Positions 37,393 to 46,787 of a DNA stretch of 64,000 bases are shown one piece after another. How positions within the stretch are numbered: the first letter of the stretch is position 1; the number at the start of each line of letters is the position of its first letter. The notes below the pieces were generated by a model. That model did no database searches. It saw only the letters and a list, made by a program, of their open reading frames with translations, and was not told the DNA's origin. The stretch comes from Streptococcus sp. 'caviae'. Lineage in GTDB: Bacteria > Bacillota > Bacilli > Lactobacillales > Streptococcaceae. Where the stretch lies: contig NZ_MOWR01000007.1 in the NCBI RefSeq assembly GCF_001937065.1, positions 1-64,000 of the forward strand, given 5' to 3'. A program made the position numbers and the translations under genes.

Positions 37393-38712
37393 ATGGCAAA
37401 AGAGAAAGCAGCTGAAACGTCTCCAACGGGATGGGAAAAATGGATGAGCCGCCGTGTCGGTTCTGTTCCTCTGCCTGTCTACGCCGTCTTATCTCTCATT
37501 ATACTGATAACAGCCCTGCTGCAGCAGCTCCCTGTCAATATGCTGGGCGGCTTTGCTGTTATTCTGACTTTGGGCTGGTTACTGGGAACCCTCGGTGCCA
37601 ATATTCCGGTTTTGAAAAACTTTGGCGGACCGGCAATTTTTTCATTGCTGATGCCGTCCATTTTAGTCTTTTTGAATCTGGTAAACAAAAATGTTTTGGA
37701 TTCTGCTGATATTTTGATGAAGCAGGCTAACTTTTTATACTTCTACATTGCCTGTTTAGTCTGCGGCAGCATTCTGGGAATGAATCGTAAAATTCTGGTG
37801 CAGGGCCTGATGCGGATGATTATTCCTATGATGCTGGGGATGATCTGCGCCATGGCTGTCGGTACACTGGTAGGCGTTTTGCTGGGGCAGGACTGGAAGC
37901 ATACCCTGTTCTTCATTGTCACACCTGTTCTAGCCGGAGGAATCGGCGAAGGGATTCTTCCGCTGTCGCTTGGCTACAGTGCGATTACCGGCATGGGAAG
38001 CGAGCAGCTGGTTGCCCAGCTGATTCCGGCAACGATTGTCGGCAACTTCTTTGCTATTATGTGTACCGCTATTCTGTCACGCTGGGGTGAGCGGCGGCCG
38101 GATCTCTCAGGCCAAGGACAGCTGGTGCGGCTCAGCTCTCAGGACGATATGGCTGACGCTCTCAAGGACACTTCCGGACCGCTTGACATCAAAAAAATGG
38201 GAGCCGGTGTCCTGACAGCCTGTACCTTATTCATTGTCGGCCATCTGCTGCAGCATCTTACAGGTTTTCCGGGACCGGTGCTGATGATTGTTGCTGCTGC
38301 TGCTCTCAAATATCTCAACGTTATTCCGGCAGAAACACAGCACGGTGCTAAACAGCTTTATAAATTTATCTCAGGCAACTTTACTTACCCTTTGATGGCG
38401 GGGCTTGGTCTTCTTTATATTCCTTTGAAGGATGTTGTCGGCGTTCTTACCCTGCCCTACTTTATCATCGTTATCAGCGTTGTCTTTACCGTTATTTCAG
38501 TGGGATTTTTCGTAGCTCGTTTTATGAACATGTATCCTATTGAGGCTGCTATTATTTCGGCCTGCCAAAGCGGTATGGGCGGCACAGGTGATGTCGCCAT
38601 CTTAAGCACGGCAGAGCGCATGAATCTCATGCCCTTTGCCCAAGTGGCAACGCGTCTTGGCGGAGCCATCACTGTTATTACCATGACCGCCATCTTGCGG
38701 ATTATCTTTTAA
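37393..38712 (+). CDS. maeP: 2-hydroxycarboxylate transporter, malate type
   Basis: A 439-residue, ~11-helix transporter of the 2-hydroxycarboxylate family (CitS/MleP/MaeP). GGIGEGILPLSLGYS and ACQSGMGGTGDVAILS are the two re-entrant GGxG-containing signature loops. It brings in malate or a related acid with a cation. The gene follows aggaggagaaac and is 36 nt before malic enzyme; both should form one malate-inducible operon. Confidence 0.9.
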   Translation: MAKEKAAETSPTGWEKWMSRRVGSVPLPVYAVLSLIILITALLQQLPVNMLGGFAVILTLGWLLGTLGANIPVLKNFGGPAIFSLLMPSILVFLNLVNKNVLDSADILMKQANFLYFYIACLVCGSILGMNRKILVQGLMRMIIPMMLGMICAMAVGTLVGVLLGQDWKHTLFFIVTPVLAGGIGEGILPLSLGYSAITGMGSEQLVAQLIPATIVGNFFAIMCTAILSRWGERRPDLSGQGQLVRLSSQDDMADALKDTSGPLDIKKMGAGVLTACTLFIVGHLLQHLTGFPGPVLMIVAAAALKYLNVIPAETQHGAKQLYKFISGNFTYPLMAGLGLLYIPLKDVVGVLTLPYFIIVISVVFTVISVGFFVARFMNMYPIEAAIISACQSGMGGTGDVAILSTAERMNLMPFAQVATRLGGAITVITMTAILRIIF

Positions 38713-38748
38713 TGATTCAGTAAAAAATAAAAAAGAGGAGAAATAAAT

Positions 38749-39912
38749 ATGGCAAACGAAGATGTTAGAGAATTAGCCTTGCAGCAGGCAAGAGAAAAGG
38801 GCGGAAAATTAGAAGTGATTTCTAAGGTCAAAGTCGAAGACAAAAGAGATTTAAGCATCGCCTATACACCAGGTGTTGCGGCAGTTTCATCGGCTATTGC
38901 AGAAAACAAGGAACTGGCCTACGAGTTGACAACTAAGAAAAATACCGTTGCAGTCGTCAGCGATGGCTCAGCCGTTCTGGGGCTGGGAAATATCGGCGCG
39001 GAAGCTGCTATGCCGGTCATGGAAGGTAAGGCAGCACTCTTCAAACGCTTCGCCGATGTTGATGCAGTGCCAATTGTTCTTGATACGCAGGATACCGAGA
39101 AAATTATCGCAACAGTTAAAGCTATTGCTCCAACTTTTGGCGGCATTAATCTGGAAGACATCAGTGCACCGCGCTGCTTTGAAATCGAACAGCGCCTCAT
39201 TGAAGAATGCCCTATTCCGGTCTTCCATGATGACCAGCACGGAACAGCCATTATCGTTCTGGCAGCTGCCTTTAACAGTTTGAAACTGATTGGCAAGACC
39301 CTTGATGAAGTCAAAATCGTGGTCAACGGCGGCGGCTCAGCCGGTCTGTCCATCACGCGCAAATTTTTAGCTGCCGGCGCCAAACACATTACTGTTGTTG
39401 ATCGCACAGGCATTATCAATGAAGAGGATAAGAGCCTCCCTCTTCACCATGCCGATATCGCCAAAGTAACCAACCGCGAACACCTCTCCGGTGACTTAAA
39501 GACAGCCCTTAAAGGTGCCGATATTTTCATCGGAGTTTCTGCACCGGGCGTCCTCAAAAAGGAATGGATCAAGGAAATGGCAGATAAGCCGGTTATCTTT
39601 GCCATGGCTAACCCAGTCCCTGAAATCTTCCCTGATGAAGCTATCGCAGGCGGAGCTTATATTGTCGGAACAGGCCGCAGTGATTTTCCAAATCAAATCA
39701 ACAATGTCTTAGCCTTTCCAGGAATCTTTCGCGGTGCCTTAGATGCTCGGGCCAGAAAAATTACCATCGACATGCAGATTGCCGCAGCACACGGCATTGC
39801 CGATCTTATTTCGGATGCTGAACTCAGCCCGACCAATATCATCCCGGACGCCTTCCAAGAAGGGGTTGCCAAAACAGTGGCAGCCGCTGTCAGAGAAAGT
39901 GCCGCACACTAG
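38749..39912 (+). CDS. maeE: Malic enzyme
   Basis: This 387-residue enzyme oxidatively decarboxylates malate to pyruvate and CO2. AYTPGVAAVSSAI, catalytic Tyr/Lys region near MEGKAALFK, metal-binding FHDDQHGTAIIVLAA, NAD loop VVNGGGSAGLSITR and FAMANPVPEIFPDEA are intact. The length fits the small bacterial NAD-type malic enzymes. Together with the transporter it lets cells use malate for energy and acid tolerance. Confidence 0.94.
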   Translation: MANEDVRELALQQAREKGGKLEVISKVKVEDKRDLSIAYTPGVAAVSSAIAENKELAYELTTKKNTVAVVSDGSAVLGLGNIGAEAAMPVMEGKAALFKRFADVDAVPIVLDTQDTEKIIATVKAIAPTFGGINLEDISAPRCFEIEQRLIEECPIPVFHDDQHGTAIIVLAAAFNSLKLIGKTLDEVKIVVNGGGSAGLSITRKFLAAGAKHITVVDRTGIINEEDKSLPLHHADIAKVTNREHLSGDLKTALKGADIFIGVSAPGVLKKEWIKEMADKPVIFAMANPVPEIFPDEAIAGGAYIVGTGRSDFPNQINNVLAFPGIFRGALDARARKITIDMQIAAAHGIADLISDAELSPTNIIPDAFQEGVAKTVAAAVRESAAH

Positions 39913-39952
39913 AAGCACGATTCAAAGACCAGTAAACGACTCCGCATAAGCC

Positions 39953-40030
39953 AAAAAAGACTGAATCTGTACTGTTTTTCTAAATCGGACATCAAAATCC
40001 AATTTAGGGACAGCCAAATTCAGTCTTTTT
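39953..40030. terminator. Bidirectional terminator between maeE and the 40-kb membrane gene
   Basis: aaaaaagactgaat and attcagtctttttt-like arms bracket a ~50-nt loop, 40 nt after the maeE stop and ahead of the convergent gene ending at 40049. The loop is long, so strength is uncertain. Confidence 0.6.
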
Positions 40031-40048
40031 GTGCAGCCATTTTAAAGC

Positions 40049-41026
40049 TTAGTCTGCTTTTTTTGCTTTGGTGTACTTGATCTGCAAATGCTTAGATAAT
40101 TTACGGTAGGTAAATTTAGAAAAGTTAAAGTCTTCAAGCGATTTGGTGATCTCTGGACTTTCCATAGTCCAAAAATAATCTACTCTCTTTCCAGACTTGA
40201 CAGGAATAATCTCATCCGGGTGCTTGCCTAAAATTGTTAAGCTTTTGACTTCTTTTTTATTGTGCCACATGCCAAAGTATAAATCCTGCTCTGCCATGGC
40301 TGAGACACTTGCTCCCGGCGTATATTTAAAGATGTACTCTTCGGAAATACTGTCACAGGCAGCATCATCACAGTCATATAAGTAAGGATCATCTAAGTAA
40401 TCTTTTACAAAATATTCTTCCACAGCAGGTTTAAAATATTTGCCGTCTTTCACCTCCAGCGTATATACTGTAAAGGTCTTTGATTTGCCGGAAGTATAAA
40501 AATAATGGACGGTGCCCCTTAAGCCTTTAATGTAAAAGAAATCTTCATTCGTTTTTCCCTTTATTTTTTTAAAATGATTCAAAGCTTCGCTTTCAGTTGA
40601 GTACCAGCGACCATTTTCTGATGTTTTTTCCCGTTCTTTATGTTTATTTACTGACTGATTGGATGAATACGTCGTTCGAACACCAAAGGACTGAGGAAGA
40701 TCAGAAACATCTGACTTTATAGTAAAAACAGTAACAAGAAAGATAATGATCACTGTCATAACAGAAGCCAGACAGGTTAGCAGAATCTTTTTAAAAATCT
40801 TCTGATATTTGAGCATAAAGACAGCGCTAATCAGCATATTGAAAGGCAAAAAAGCCATCAGAGCAATGACCAACACTTTCATCTGCACAGGCGAAGCATC
40901 TTTAGGCAAAAAATCCGTAACAGCATAAATCATCAAACTGACTAATAAGAAACTGCTCACAATAATCATACTTGCAGCCAGCCATTTTCTTAGCTTAGAC
41001 CGTTTTCCCTTTTGCTTAACAGACAT
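40049..41026 (-). CDS. Uncharacterised membrane protein
   Basis: A 325-residue protein, not recognised. A basic N-terminus (KQKGKRSKLRKW) is followed by three membrane helices (~14-36, ~48-70, ~78-100) and a ~220-residue soluble part rich in aromatic and charged residues (DEDFFYIKGLRGTVHYFYTS region; DCDDAACDS), probably extracellular. No catalytic motif is visible. It stands alone on the minus strand between maeE and the STAS/ATPase pair. Confidence 0.6.
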   Translation of the reverse strand: MSVKQKGKRSKLRKWLAASMIIVSSFLLVSLMIYAVTDFLPKDASPVQMKVLVIALMAFLPFNMLISAVFMLKYQKIFKKILLTCLASVMTVIIIFLVTVFTIKSDVSDLPQSFGVRTTYSSNQSVNKHKEREKTSENGRWYSTESEALNHFKKIKGKTNEDFFYIKGLRGTVHYFYTSGKSKTFTVYTLEVKDGKYFKPAVEEYFVKDYLDDPYLYDCDDAACDSISEEYIFKYTPGASVSAMAEQDLYFGMWHNKKEVKSLTILGKHPDEIIPVKSGKRVDYFWTMESPEITKSLEDFNFSKFTYRKLSKHLQIKYTKAKKAD

Positions 41027-41170
41027 AGTTTTTCCTCTTTTCTATCAGCGAATTTCTGCCGGCAATTATCCGAAATAAGTATCACATGGGTTTTGTAAGT
41101 TATAAGTTTTATTTAACATAGCAGTATTCCTCTTAGTGACAGTCCTAAATACTAATTAATGCAAATTGAT

Positions 41171-41204
41171 AAAAAACGGCCAGGGCGCCGTACGCTTCCT
41201 GGCC
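41171..41204 (-). terminator. Terminator of the STAS/ATPase pair
   Basis: GGCCAGG and CCTGGCC form a 7-bp GC stem, followed on the minus strand by GTTTTTT, 14 nt after the stop at 41218. Confidence 0.85.
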
Positions 41205-41217
41205 TAACCTATCGATA

Positions 41218-41517
41218 TTATGAAACTGCTACTGTTTTGTTGGTTTCAAAAGCGAAGCGTTCTTTTATCAACTTGTTGATTTGAACGGTTGACTTAACGA
41301 AAGAAAGTTTCGTTTTAATGATGTCAAAGGTAAACTCTTCCAGCAAGTTGATAAAAGCTGAATTGACAAAAGAAGTACTGACATAGGAAACGCCTTCAAA
41401 AGAAACCGCTACTTCTTCCCCTGCTTTCAAAGCTTCTTCAATAAGTGTCAAAATTTTTAATCCAGAAGTATTGTCTGAACAATTATCCACCACATCTTTA
41501 ACAATAATCTTTACCAT
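41218..41517 (-). CDS. STAS-like (DUF4325) protein
   Basis: A 99-residue protein with a STAS-like fold pattern: GEEVAVSFEGVSYVSTSFVN (~33-52), where the conserved Ser run sits where anti-sigma-antagonists are phosphorylated. This is typical of DUF4325 proteins. It overlaps the ATPase gene by 7 nt, so the two are co-translated and likely partners. No sigma-factor gene is nearby, and the pair lies beside a restriction-like locus. Confidence 0.75.
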   Translation of the reverse strand: MVKIIVKDVVDNCSDNTSGLKILTLIEEALKAGEEVAVSFEGVSYVSTSFVNSAFINLLEEFTFDIIKTKLSFVKSTVQINKLIKERFAFETNKTVAVS

Positions 41518-42410
41518 TCGAAATCTTCCTCCTCTTCCATGTCATACAGAGACTGATTTGAGGTATCAATCTTTAATTCAAAAAAAGTTCCTTGATATGA
41601 GTCTTCAAAAGATTTAGATTCAACAATTTGATTGTTATCTAATTTTACTTTACCACAATTTGATATAATTGTCACTTGGCCTATCTGATTTATAGTTAAA
41701 GTTTTCATAATATTGACTAAACCAGCTCCTCTATTTTGCGGAACTGATTGTGTTGATACCCCTTCTTTCAAGGCAACTTCAATCCACTCATTATCCGCTT
41801 TTTCTTCACCATACTTTTCCTTCAAAGATTTTGGAATTCCAATTCCAAAATCCGAAACAACTATGACAATTTCATTGCTTTTAGGATAGTACTGACCAAA
41901 TATTGATCCTATCTTTTCAGTTGAATGATCTGATATATTATTAAAGATTTCATCAATGGCAACACATATAGATGAAAAATCATTTCTTTTACCCGTCTGT
42001 CTTTGTAACCACCCCATTAAATCAGATTGTTTCCATTGATCGACTTTACTTGCTTCAACTGTTTTTAAAGATAGCATAGTGGGGCGTAACTTTGGAATTT
42101 TAAAGATATCTGCTTGTCCAAAATTACCAAAAAATCCACAGTCAGAAAGGTACCCCATAGCTTCCCGATTTCGTTTATTTTCTGTATCTGTGTCAACTAC
42201 AAAGGACACTCCAATTCCCTTATGCTGTTTTGACCACTGGAAAATATTATTTAATGCTATAACTCCAGCAGGCTGAATGAATTCAACCTTTGTTAAATCA
42301 ATGGATAAAAACGCGCCATCTGAACTTTTATCAACGTAATTTCTAAACTCTATCATATTTTTTCTAATAGAATCTGTAGTAACCTGCTTAGGTAGAGTAA
42401 TGATATGCAT
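41511..42410 (-). CDS. STAS-GHKL ATPase, anti-sigma-kinase-like
   Basis: A 299-residue protein. N-terminal ~110 residues look STAS-like (FLSIDLTKVEFIQPAGVIAL). Residues ~150-270 form a GHKL ATPase: N-box VAIDEIFNNISDHS, G1 VVSDFGIGIP, G2 QNRGAGLVNI. There is no His dimerisation domain, so it resembles RsbW/SpoIIAB serine kinases or GHKL switch proteins rather than a sensor kinase. A gggag site precedes the ATG. The 280-bp gap to the helicase gene holds no clear terminator. Role unknown; a regulatory or defence function is inferred from context. Confidence 0.75.
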   Translation of the reverse strand: MHIITLPKQVTTDSIRKNMIEFRNYVDKSSDGAFLSIDLTKVEFIQPAGVIALNNIFQWSKQHKGIGVSFVVDTDTENKRNREAMGYLSDCGFFGNFGQADIFKIPKLRPTMLSLKTVEASKVDQWKQSDLMGWLQRQTGKRNDFSSICVAIDEIFNNISDHSTEKIGSIFGQYYPKSNEIVIVVSDFGIGIPKSLKEKYGEEKADNEWIEVALKEGVSTQSVPQNRGAGLVNIMKTLTINQIGQVTIISNCGKVKLDNNQIVESKSFEDSYQGTFFELKIDTSNQSLYDMEEEEDFEW

Positions 42411-42690
42411 GATTTCTCCCTTTATTTTTTCTACCTACTCTATTCGTAAAAACCATTCTATTTAATATAATAAGATAAAGTATCTGCTATAAATATTATA
42501 GTCAGTTCAGTAATTATAATTTTTGCTAATATAACAATGAGTCCTTGAAGTGGCTAATAAAGTGACGACTTTAAACTTTTTTGTTATAAGTCACCGTATT
42601 GTATAACCTTCGAAAATAATATGGCAATTAGCACCTACATTAACAGCAGACATCTACCCATCCTTATTATCTGGAATCGGAAGAGATATT

Positions 42691-45600
42691 TCAACTTGTG
42701 CTTAGTACCCCAGCTATCACTTCTAAGGTAGAATGCTTAGTATTAGCCCTATTATTTTTGTTTTTTTCTAAAACAATATTTTCTGCATTATGAGTAGATT
42801 CGCTGAATACATCTATAAATCTACCTAGATTCTTCCAGATGTTTTCATTAATTTTGAACGTACTTAATTTGCCTTCATTATCTTTTAAATTTCTCAAAAA
42901 CATCTGTTGTTCCGAGTTAAAGCCCATTTGATCTAACGAGTGGACAATCTTATAAAAGGCTTTTCCATTAATATTCTGGTCTAAGAAATTTTTTCTATGC
43001 CCTTGCATATTGTCCATCAAAGTTTTCCTCAGCTCTAAAATATAAGTCGGCTGTTGTTCTAACTCTGTTAAAGTTTTTAAGTCTTTATTATAGTATTCAA
43101 CCATTTTCTTGAGAATTTCCACCTGATTATTGTTATAATCATTGATTAAACTCGTCGCTTCAGAAACTTCAATAAAAGCATCCTTTTTCAAAATTTTTCT
43201 TACTCTATTTTCGGCTTCCATAAAACTTAACTCATTCCCACTAGCTATGTTCCATAAAGTAGGAGTTGTTTTTTGTATAAATTTACCATTAACATCATTG
43301 AATTCTGCTTGGAACAATAATAAGGATTCTTTGTGATTAAAGGAATAAGGGAAAAGCTGAAACTCTCTATTTTTTGTAAAATCATCTCCAATTTTTTCAT
43401 AAAAATCGTGGACACGTTCGCGTGCTTCAAACTCTGATACAGAAGCTAAAAGTTCATCTTGAATATTTTTCTCATCACTGTTACTCTCAGATAAACTTTC
43501 AACAAGACCTTTATAGCTTCCTTCATGAACAAAGGGTAACTTGAAGTCTCCTTCAGTGTCAGTAGCTGCTCCTTTTGCTTTATTTTCAAAGCGTTCTGAA
43601 AGTTTTAATTCAGCACTGATAATTTCTTCAGAGGGAAAAGCATAGACGCAAATTTTATTTTCACCCTTAATTTTTGGTCTGTCAATCCGCCCAATTCTCT
43701 GCTCCAAACGCATTGGATTGTAGGGTAATTCAATAGTCATAATATGATCAGCATCTTGTAGATTTTGTCCTGTTGAAATAGCATCAGTCCCTATTAGAAT
43801 CGAAATTTCTTTTTTATCAAAAAGTTCATATGATTTAGAAATAGGGGAAAATCGCCCTAAAACTTCCTTTTTGGTACTTTCGCCATGGTTAATACGATTA
43901 GTACTGCCATGAATCATACCTATACCAGCTTCTAAAATCGCTTTATCCGCAATCATTTCTTGGAAGTAATTTTCCACAGTATCCGAAAACTCTGAAAAAA
44001 TCAATACTTTTTCACCCTTAGAAATGATTTCTTTAATTTGGTCAATAATTATCTTTTGCTTCTCATCTTGTTTCGAAGTAATTCCCCATTGTTCAAGAAC
44101 TTCATCTAAACTTTGAATGTCATTACTTGTATCTTCCAACATTTCTGTTAACAATGGAGTAAGTGTCTGTTCCGAAAGTTTTTCATCAATTAATCTGATA
44201 CGATCACGTTGAGATTTGTTTAACTCTATTTCATATTCTTCCAAATCACTACCAAAATCAAATCCTTCTTCAGAATCTGTAAAATCTTCAGCATAGTCTT
44301 CATTTACTTTAGAATAAAAATATCTTTTAACTTGTGTAAGAGTTTCATTTTGTAAATGCAAAATATCTTTTTGAAACAACTCTAACTTATTCTTGATATT
44401 TTCCAAACTTTTTCCAAAAGCAGCATTACTAGAATCTACTCTACGAAGCAACTGAAAACGTTGACGTAAGATAACATTACTTTCTTTATCTGAGCCAAAA
44501 TACTGCCAAACTGTATCTTGATATGGTAACTTCAATTCAATTAAGCGCTCTAAAATTTCACTAAGAGATTGTGACACCTCTGGAGAATAGGTGATTGTAA
44601 ATGGTTCTTCACTTTCCTCAAGGGGAAATTCTCGTCTTGGATATCTATCCGATAAATATCGGTCATTTGCCAAGCTAGTTCTTGTACGTTGATAAAACAA
44701 ATCTTTCCAAAATTCTACGTAAGCATTATGATTATAGTTCCCACTATCCTTAACATCATATAATAACTTCTCACGATTAGTTAATATATAGTTATAATAT
44801 TGACGTTGTTTTGGAACTTTATCAATATTTAAAAAGAGTAATCCTAAACGGATAACATCCTCTCTGGAGTTATTCCACGGTGTAGCTGTTAACAATAATC
44901 CTCTAATTGTACGACTCTGAGTCCTTCTTGCGTAATGAATCATAGCTTGCATATTTTGGTAAGCTTTATTATTTTTACGTAGAAAACCTTCATGTGCTTC
45001 ATCAATAACAACTAAAGAGTACATTTCTGCATAGGAATGGATTTCTTCCTCAGTTAATCCAGTAAATTTTTGACGCGTGGTAATATCAATTCGAGAAAGC
45101 TCTCCCCCAACGTTCCCTAGTTCATCTATCCACTGCTCTCTCAAACGATCATTTGCCAAAATTAATACCTTTCGTTTATCATTTTTTAGCAATAAATCTT
45201 GAAGATACAATTTGATGATACTAGCAGCTTCTAAGGTTTTTCCTAGACCGACTCCATCTGCTAGAACTTGAGTATCGAACTCTTTTAAAGCCTGGTAAAC
45301 ATGTAAAATTCCATAAAACTGATGGGCAAAATATTTCTTGCCGTCTTTACGACTAGGATAAGGTAAATCTTGTTCAATCTCTTTTACTCGAGTAACTAGA
45401 GTTTCTGAAGCCTTCTTACCAAAATATTTTCCTAAATTCCAATAAAAATATTCTACTGGCGTATAACTAATTTTGGGTTTTGAATAATGATCTTTTTGAA
45501 ATTTAAGATCACTTAGTAATTTATCTGCATAGGGCTCAGAATATTCTGTCCACATTTCATCAAACCATTCCCTAATTGTAGGAAATGAATCCGCAGTGAC

Positions 45601-46140
45601 CATATTCAATTCTCTATTAGCAACAAGACCGCCATAAGTAAAATTAGATGAGCCAATTAAGACACTGTTACTAATGTATTCGTCAGATGCTGAAAATAAA
45701 TAGGCCTTACCATGCAAAAATGCGATATCAGCTTTAGAATGAGTTTCATAAAATTTTTCATCTACAAAAATTTTTACTTCAATACGCCCAGTCTTAATCC
45801 ATTTAACCAACTCCTGATAAAATTGATTATCCAAAAAGAAAGACTCTGTACTGTAATCAACTGAGCCTTCAGCAATTCCTAAAATAGTTCGTGTATCGGT
45901 GTTTTTTGTATCATATTGATTACTTATTAAGAGCTCTATCTTATTTTTTTCTGAACGCGCAAAGAACTGTCTAAAATCATCTTCTAGCTCAACAATTCCA
46001 CTTAATCGAAAATAGCCACTAGCAATTCTTATTTTATTGCTATGTTCCATAAGACCACCGATAGCGCCACGCATAGTTCTCAACTTGTTATCTATGCGAT
46101 TTTCAGTACCAATTTCAGGAATATAATTATCTAATGCCAT
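42691..46140 (-). CDS. PLD-nuclease-like/SNF2 helicase fusion, putative restriction effector
   Basis: A 1149-residue protein. N-terminal ~200 residues form a phospholipase-D-like domain: LHGKAYLF (H143, K145) and LIGSSNFTYGG (~161-171), the HxK and G-S-x-N parts of a PLD nuclease. It is followed by a superfamily 2 helicase: ADGVGLGKTLEA (K301), VVIDEAH (DEAH 380-383), LLLTATPWNNS, and a C-terminal half with KVLIFSEFSDTV, LIGTDAISTGQNLQ and EQRIGRIDR (arginine fingers). A ~250-residue C-terminal region is unassigned. Its start overlaps the recombinase stop by 14 nt. Acting with the upstream methyltransferase as the cleaving/translocating partner is inference. Confidence 0.82.
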   Translation of the reverse strand: MALDNYIPEIGTENRIDNKLRTMRGAIGGLMEHSNKIRIASGYFRLSGIVELEDDFRQFFARSEKNKIELLISNQYDTKNTDTRTILGIAEGSVDYSTESFFLDNQFYQELVKWIKTGRIEVKIFVDEKFYETHSKADIAFLHGKAYLFSASDEYISNSVLIGSSNFTYGGLVANRELNMVTADSFPTIREWFDEMWTEYSEPYADKLLSDLKFQKDHYSKPKISYTPVEYFYWNLGKYFGKKASETLVTRVKEIEQDLPYPSRKDGKKYFAHQFYGILHVYQALKEFDTQVLADGVGLGKTLEAASIIKLYLQDLLLKNDKRKVLILANDRLREQWIDELGNVGGELSRIDITTRQKFTGLTEEEIHSYAEMYSLVVIDEAHEGFLRKNNKAYQNMQAMIHYARRTQSRTIRGLLLTATPWNNSREDVIRLGLLFLNIDKVPKQRQYYNYILTNREKLLYDVKDSGNYNHNAYVEFWKDLFYQRTRTSLANDRYLSDRYPRREFPLEESEEPFTITYSPEVSQSLSEILERLIELKLPYQDTVWQYFGSDKESNVILRQRFQLLRRVDSSNAAFGKSLENIKNKLELFQKDILHLQNETLTQVKRYFYSKVNEDYAEDFTDSEEGFDFGSDLEEYEIELNKSQRDRIRLIDEKLSEQTLTPLLTEMLEDTSNDIQSLDEVLEQWGITSKQDEKQKIIIDQIKEIISKGEKVLIFSEFSDTVENYFQEMIADKAILEAGIGMIHGSTNRINHGESTKKEVLGRFSPISKSYELFDKKEISILIGTDAISTGQNLQDADHIMTIELPYNPMRLEQRIGRIDRPKIKGENKICVYAFPSEEIISAELKLSERFENKAKGAATDTEGDFKLPFVHEGSYKGLVESLSESNSDEKNIQDELLASVSEFEARERVHDFYEKIGDDFTKNREFQLFPYSFNHKESLLLFQAEFNDVNGKFIQKTTPTLWNIASGNELSFMEAENRVRKILKKDAFIEVSEATSLINDYNNNQVEILKKMVEYYNKDLKTLTELEQQPTYILELRKTLMDNMQGHRKNFLDQNINGKAFYKIVHSLDQMGFNSEQQMFLRNLKDNEGKLSTFKINENIWKNLGRFIDVFSESTHNAENIVLEKNKNNRANTKHSTLEVIAGVLSTS

Positions 46141-46741
46141 TATTCTCTCCTACACGTTTAATAAATTTTGAGACTGTTGCTCTATTTACACCATAATAAC
46201 GAGCAATTTTATTAAAAGATAAGCCTGTTTTTCTCATTTCTAATACTTCGGTTTTATATCTATACAGTTTATAAGTTGAAATTTTAGCTAGCCCTTTCGG
46301 TCTACCTAAAACAACTCCTTCTGCCTTCTTTCTAGCTAATGCTTCTTTTGTACGCTGTGATATTAGATTCCTTTCAATTTCAGCAGATAACCCAAAGGCA
46401 AATGCTAAAACTTTAGAATTAATATTATTTCCTAATTCGTAACCCTCTTTAACAGTTAACAAAATGATTTCTTTTTCCATTAAATAGTTTAACAAAGACA
46501 TAATCTGTAAAAGATTTCTTCCCAGCCTAGATAATTCACTAATAATTAGGATATCTCCCTTTTCTAATTGTTTAAGTAACTCTCCTAAAATACGTTCATT
46601 TGCTTTCTTTGTTCCACTAATGATTTCAGATGTCCACTCCTCAATTACCATTCCTCGTGTTTTTGCAAATTTTTCAATCTCAAATCGTTGATTTTCTACA
46701 GTTTGCTTATCTGTACTCACCCTTATATAACCATAAATCAT
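46127..46741 (-). CDS. Serine recombinase, invertase type
   Basis: A 204-residue resolvase/invertase. The catalytic domain begins MIYGYIRVSTDKQTVENQRF with nucleophile Ser9; ILIISELSRLGRN, the regulatory ER motif (SAEIERNLISQRTKEALARK) and a C-terminal helix-turn-helix (SFNKIARYYGVNRATVSKFI) are intact. It resembles DNA invertases that flip surface or restriction genes. It starts 26 bp from the left 21-bp repeat of an invertible segment, so it is the obvious candidate enzyme. Its stop overlaps the helicase start by 14 nt. Confidence 0.93.
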   Translation of the reverse strand: MIYGYIRVSTDKQTVENQRFEIEKFAKTRGMVIEEWTSEIISGTKKANERILGELLKQLEKGDILIISELSRLGRNLLQIMSLLNYLMEKEIILLTVKEGYELGNNINSKVLAFAFGLSAEIERNLISQRTKEALARKKAEGVVLGRPKGLAKISTYKLYRYKTEVLEMRKTGLSFNKIARYYGVNRATVSKFIKRVGENNGIR

Positions 46742-46766
46742 TCCTTCACACCTGCTTTCTTAAAAG

Positions 46767-46787
46767 GAGCGATTATATTGAGCAGCA
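46767..46787 (+). repeat. Left inversion repeat (IR-L)
   Basis: 21 bp identical in inverted orientation to 48418-48438; 26 bp from the recombinase start codon. Encodes SDYIEQ at the head of the silent cassette. Confidence 0.9.

Noticed and set aside
42411-42690. A further silent recognition cassette downstream of the helicase
   Set aside because: The gap is AT-rich and contains no copy of the 21-bp repeat and no similarity to the recognition domains.
46630-46764. Open plus-strand codons extending the silent cassette upstream
   Set aside because: They are antisense to the recombinase gene, and the match to the methyltransferase begins only at the 21-bp repeat. There is no ribosome site at the apparent start.
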